A stretch of 5,699 nucleotides of DNA from JBOFIQ01 sp051654905. Lineage in GTDB: Bacteria > Actinomycetota > Actinomycetes > Propionibacteriales > Propionibacteriaceae. Below are positions 1 through 5,699 of the stretch, piece by piece; the first letter of the stretch is position 1; each line of letters opens with the position of its first letter. Under the pieces are notes generated by a model. The model did no database searches. It saw only the letters and a list, made by a program, of their open reading frames with translations, and was not told where the DNA came from. Location: positions 1 to 5,699 of the forward strand of contig JBOFYY010000094.1 in assembly GCA_051654905.1 (NCBI GenBank). The letters are read 5' to 3'. Both the position numbers and the translations under genes were made by a program.

Positions 1-8
1 ATTGTATC

Positions 9-40
9 GGGGTATTTTGTTTTGGGAAACAAAATACCCC
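9..40 (-). other. Second hairpin overlapping the terminator
   Basis: Positions 9-22 and 27-40 form a perfect 14-bp inverted repeat (GGGGTATTTTGTTT against its complement) with a four-base loop at 23-26. Its inner arm overlaps the distal arm of the terminator stem at 32-40, so one RNA molecule cannot form both stems completely. No T tract follows it on the minus strand. It may be a back-up or 3'-end-protecting structure, or part of a terminator serving a convergent gene outside the window; the sequence alone does not decide. Confidence 0.7.
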
Positions 41-64
41 TCGAGCAAAGCTCGAGGGGTATTT
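25..64 (-). terminator. Intrinsic terminator of the rRNA operon, directly after 5S
   Basis: Read on the minus strand, a perfect 15-bp stem (arms 50-64 and 32-46, loop of three T at 47-49) begins about three bases after the 5S 3' end. It has a GC-rich CCCCTCGAGC core. The distal arm runs into a T-rich tract on the transcribed strand (ATTTTGTTT, about 27-34). A strong GC stem followed by U-rich RNA is the classical factor-independent terminator, and the position at the end of the operon fits. The distal arm (32-46) is also shared with a second hairpin further downstream. Confidence 0.88.
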
Positions 65-66
65 AT

Positions 67-187
67 AAGTCCGGCAACGTCCTAGTCTCCCACACAATCG
101 CTCATGCAGTACCATCGGCGCTAAAGGGCTTAGCTTCCAGGTTCGGAATGGAACTGGGCGTTTCCCCTTCGCTATGGTCACCGAAAC
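67..187 (-). rRNA. rrf: 5S ribosomal RNA
   Basis: The minus strand reads GTTTCGGTGACCATAGCG at the 5' end, continues through the conserved CCATTCCGAACCTGGAAGCTA region (about 131-152) and ends GACGTTGCCGGACTT. This is the usual actinobacterial 5S wording. The length of about 121 nt is normal, and the two ends can pair imperfectly as helix I. 5S RNA forms the central protuberance of the large subunit with proteins L5, L18 and L25. It is the last gene of the operon, with the terminator a few bases downstream. The ends were set by alignment from memory to E. coli 5S and could be off by one to three bases. Confidence 0.96.
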
Positions 188-268
188 ACTATTGAAATAT
201 TAGCACAGGAATTTTCCCGACCATACTTCGAGAACCATACAGTGGACGCGTAGCACCTTTGTAGAAAT
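188..268 (-). other. 23S-5S internal transcribed spacer
   Basis: An 81-nt transcribed spacer without a tRNA or reading frame. Its 23S-proximal half (230-264) is the 3' arm of the 23S processing stem. The 5S-proximal part is AT-rich on the transcribed strand (AATATTTCAATA) and may extend the 5S end helix by a few pairs with the AAATA just beyond 5S. Confidence 0.85.
230..264 (-). other. 23S processing stem, 3' arm
   Basis: The transcript of this stretch is complementary to the transcript of 3376-3409, just before the 23S 5' end. Compared as DNA, 230-264 on the plus strand and 3376-3409 on the minus strand both read GAGAAC..ACAGTGGACGCG..AGCA.CTTTGTAG. The three base differences become G-U pairs in RNA, and one extra base (251) bulges out. 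Such long stems closing pre-23S are the known entry site for RNase III-type processing in bacteria; actual cleavage here is inferred. Confidence 0.88.
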
Positions 269-3370
<3,102 letters not shown>

Positions 3371-3375
3371 TTAAT

Positions 3376-3409
3376 CTACAAAGATGCTCGCGTCCACTGT
3401 ACAGTTCTC
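3376..3409 (-). other. 23S processing stem, 5' arm
   Basis: The transcript GAGAACTGTACAGTGGACGC.. runs to within six bases of the 23S 5' end and pairs with the transcript of 230-264 beyond the 23S 3' end. All 34 positions pair, three of them G-U, with a single bulged base in the partner arm. The pairing leads directly into helix 1 of mature 23S. The start of this arm (TTTTGAGAACT) resembles the element in the 16S leader at 5433-5453. Confidence 0.88.
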
Positions 3410-3424
3410 AAAACACGGGCGGAA

Positions 3425-3588
3425 AACAAACAAAACCAACCACACAAAGTGATCAACCTCATAAGCCCCGCAAGAAGCATCGCAAGCGACCCTTCAGGAC
3501 CCAACAGTGTGCCCACAGCCCTCACCCCGATCAGAAGCTTTCCACTCATCACCCCAAAGGGATCAGCTGTACTAACAAACAAAACCAA
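3425..3588. repeat. 15-nt direct repeat pair in the 16S-23S spacer
   Basis: AACAAACAAAACCAA occurs at 3425-3439 and again at 3574-3588 on the plus strand; the transcript form is TTGGTTTTGTTTGTT. The copies lie on either side of the 16S stem arm at 3481-3512. The repeat is low in complexity, so chance or biased composition is possible. Confidence 0.7.
3481..3512 (-). other. 16S processing stem, 3' arm
   Basis: The transcript begins GCACACTGTTGGGTCC and continues to CGCTTGCG. It is antiparallel-complementary to the leader transcript of 5433-5464. Over 32 positions I count 25 Watson-Crick pairs, 3 G-U pairs and 4 mismatches, with the first 11 pairs uninterrupted. It lies about 185 nt past the 16S 3' end and closes pre-16S into one long stem, the expected substrate for the first processing cuts. 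Confidence 0.82.
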
Positions 3589-3634
3589 GACAAGAACCTA
3601 ATAATCAATGCCTCCACAAGATGCCTCGCCCCAG

Positions 3635-3653
3635 CCACAGACACTCGCTGTGG
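3635..3653 (-). other. Small spacer hairpin
   Basis: CCACAG (3635-3640) and CTGTGG (3648-3653) form a 6-bp inverted repeat around a 7-nt loop, about 45 nt past the 16S 3' end. No U tract follows, so it is not a terminator. Its role is unknown and chance is possible. Confidence 0.45.
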
Positions 3654-3691
3654 AACCAGAACAGCTGGACAAACAAACGTTTGCCAAAAGG

Positions 3692-5219
<1,528 letters not shown>

Positions 5220-5226
5220 ATATCGG

Positions 5227-5375
5227 AAACCAAAACAACAAAAATTGCTTCAGCAAATCCGTCAACATAAGTTCAATCACTGACAAAAAACAACAACCAA
5301 TCCAAAAACTGGCCGCTGGTCTTAATCAATAATCTCAAAGAAATCCCAAACCAAAACAACAAAAATTGCTTCAGC
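5227..5375. repeat. Exact 28-bp direct repeat in the 16S leader
   Basis: Positions 5227-5254 and 5348-5375 are identical over 28 bases (plus strand AAACCAAAACAA..ATTGCTTCAGC), with starts 121 bp apart. The transcript form begins GCTGAAGCAATTTTTG and ends GTTTTGGTTT. Both copies lie inside the leader, one ending about 7 bases before 16S. An exact match of this length is unlikely by chance and suggests a local duplication or a repeated binding site. Confidence 0.9.
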
Positions 5376-5380
5376 CCGGG

Positions 5381-5417
5381 GTTAAAATAAAAAGCACATT
5401 ACCGAAATAATGCACTT
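5381..5417 (-). other. Terminator-like hairpin within the 16S leader
   Basis: The transcript AAGTGCATTA (5408-5417), a six-base TTTCGG loop (5402-5407) and TAATGTGCTT (5392-5401) form a 10-bp stem with two G-U pairs. TTTATTTTAA (5382-5391) follows at once. The shape is that of an intrinsic terminator or attenuator, but the stem is AT-rich and therefore weak. It lies just downstream of the TTGAGAACTCAACAGTGTGC element. An ordinary leader fold is equally possible. Confidence 0.5.
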
Positions 5418-5432
5418 GGCATTGACTTTTAA

Positions 5433-5464
5433 GCACACTGTTGAGTTCTCAAGTTTCGCTCGCA
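5433..5464 (-). other. 16S processing stem, 5' arm, with conserved actinobacterial leader element
   Basis: The transcript GCGAAACTTGAGAACTCAAC followed by AGTGTGC contains the short palindrome TTGAGAACTCAA (5441-5452). This wording is familiar from actinobacterial rRNA leaders, where it has been discussed as a boxA-like antitermination or processing element; that assignment is from memory. The stretch pairs with the spacer arm at 3481-3512, with 28 of 32 positions pairable. Confidence 0.8.
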
Positions 5465-5509
5465 CACCTTAGCTCGACCTCCCGGCCTCCCCGTGGGGCA
5501 ACTCGTAAT

Positions 5510-5538
5510 ACATTACCGCTTCACACCCAGACTGTCAA
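5510..5538 (-). promoter_or_regulatory. rRNA operon promoter (-35/-10)
   Basis: The minus strand carries TTGACA (5533-5538), a perfect -35 hexamer, 17 bases, then TAATGT (5510-5515), a good actinobacterial -10 of the TAnnnT type. Transcription would start about 5503-5504, some 285 nt before 16S. This spacing and the location upstream of the leader elements fit a principal-sigma rRNA promoter. I saw no second promoter of equal quality, either upstream or inside the leader. The start site is predicted, not measured. Confidence 0.85.
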
Positions 5539-5699
5539 ACCCAGATCCTCAGCAAACCCCGCACACAACAAAGCCAATCTCCGTCGCGGATTCTCACTGA
5601 ACACACACGCATCAAAAGACCAAAAAGCTGCACACAGACACCCCAAAAACCCGAAACCAAAAGTCCCGAACCCCTCAAGGCTCGGTAAACATTACGCAC
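5539..5699. other. Upstream non-coding stretch
   Basis: About 160 bp before the promoter. It is C/A-rich on the plus strand (T/G-rich on the operon strand), has no convincing reading frame on either strand and no second promoter that I can defend. Apart from the hairpin near 5666-5685, I see nothing specific. It probably lies between the operon and the next gene outside the window. Confidence 0.6.
5645..5685 (-). terminator. Possible terminator of an upstream gene
   Basis: On the minus strand CCGAGCC (5679-5685), a six-base loop and GGTTCGG (5666-5672) form a 7-bp stem with one G-U pair, followed by GGACTTTTGGTTTCGGGTTTTT. A short GC stem ahead of interrupted T runs could end a same-strand gene lying beyond the right edge. 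The T tract is displaced and broken, so the call is weak. Confidence 0.35.

Larger units (their letters stand above)
5220..5503 (-). other. 16S rRNA leader (transcribed, non-coding)
   Basis: About 284 nt from the predicted transcription start to mature 16S. In transcript order it holds a GC-rich stretch (about 5472-5499), the 5' arm of the 16S stem with the conserved actinobacterial TTGAGAACTCAACAGTGTGC element, a hairpin with a trailing U-rich tract (5381-5417), and two exact 28-nt repeat copies (5348-5375 and 5227-5254). The repeat-bearing part is strongly G+U-rich on the transcript. No start codon with a plausible reading frame is seen in the sense direction. Confidence 0.85.

Noticed and set aside
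5227..5375. CRISPR-like repeat array
   Set aside because: Only two copies with one 93-bp gap, placed in an rRNA leader. There are no further repeats at that spacing and no cas genes.

Overview
This window is a complete ribosomal RNA operon, read entirely from the minus strand in the order promoter, 16S, 23S, 5S, terminator. No protein-coding gene is supported anywhere. The sequence points to an actinobacterium (Actinomycetota). The 16S has the typical actinobacterial V3 and V9 wording and a 3' end in CCTCCTTTCT, the 23S is about 3.1 kb with the extra domain III helix seen in high-GC Gram-positives, and the leader carries the TTGAGAACTCAACAGTGTGC element found in front of actinobacterial rRNA genes. 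The 16S reads most like a Micrococcales-type lineage, but I cannot place order or genus by eye.

Layout in the direction of transcription (right to left): 5540-5699 is an upstream non-coding stretch with a weak terminator-like hairpin. A single good promoter follows, with -35 at 5533-5538 and -10 at 5510-5515. The leader (about 5220-5503) carries one arm of the 16S processing stem, a terminator-like hairpin and an exact 28-bp direct repeat. 16S rRNA spans about 3698-5219. The 327-nt internal spacer (3371-3697) has no tRNA; it carries the other arm of the 16S stem and the 5' arm of the 23S stem. 23S rRNA spans about 269-3370. A short spacer (188-268) holds the 3' arm of the 23S stem. 5S rRNA spans about 67-187, and an intrinsic terminator at 25-64 overlaps a second, mutually exclusive hairpin.

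The three RNAs would be made as one precursor. Leader and spacer pair to close 16S at the base of a long stem (25 Watson-Crick and 3 G-U pairs over 32 positions), and the two 23S flanks pair over about 34 positions almost without mismatch. These are the expected double-stranded entry points for precursor processing. I found no novel defence, mobile or metabolic system. The points worth a second look are in the non-mature parts: the stems, the repeats, the leader hairpin, the alternative hairpins after 5S, and a short sequence just after 16S able to mask the anti-Shine-Dalgarno site.
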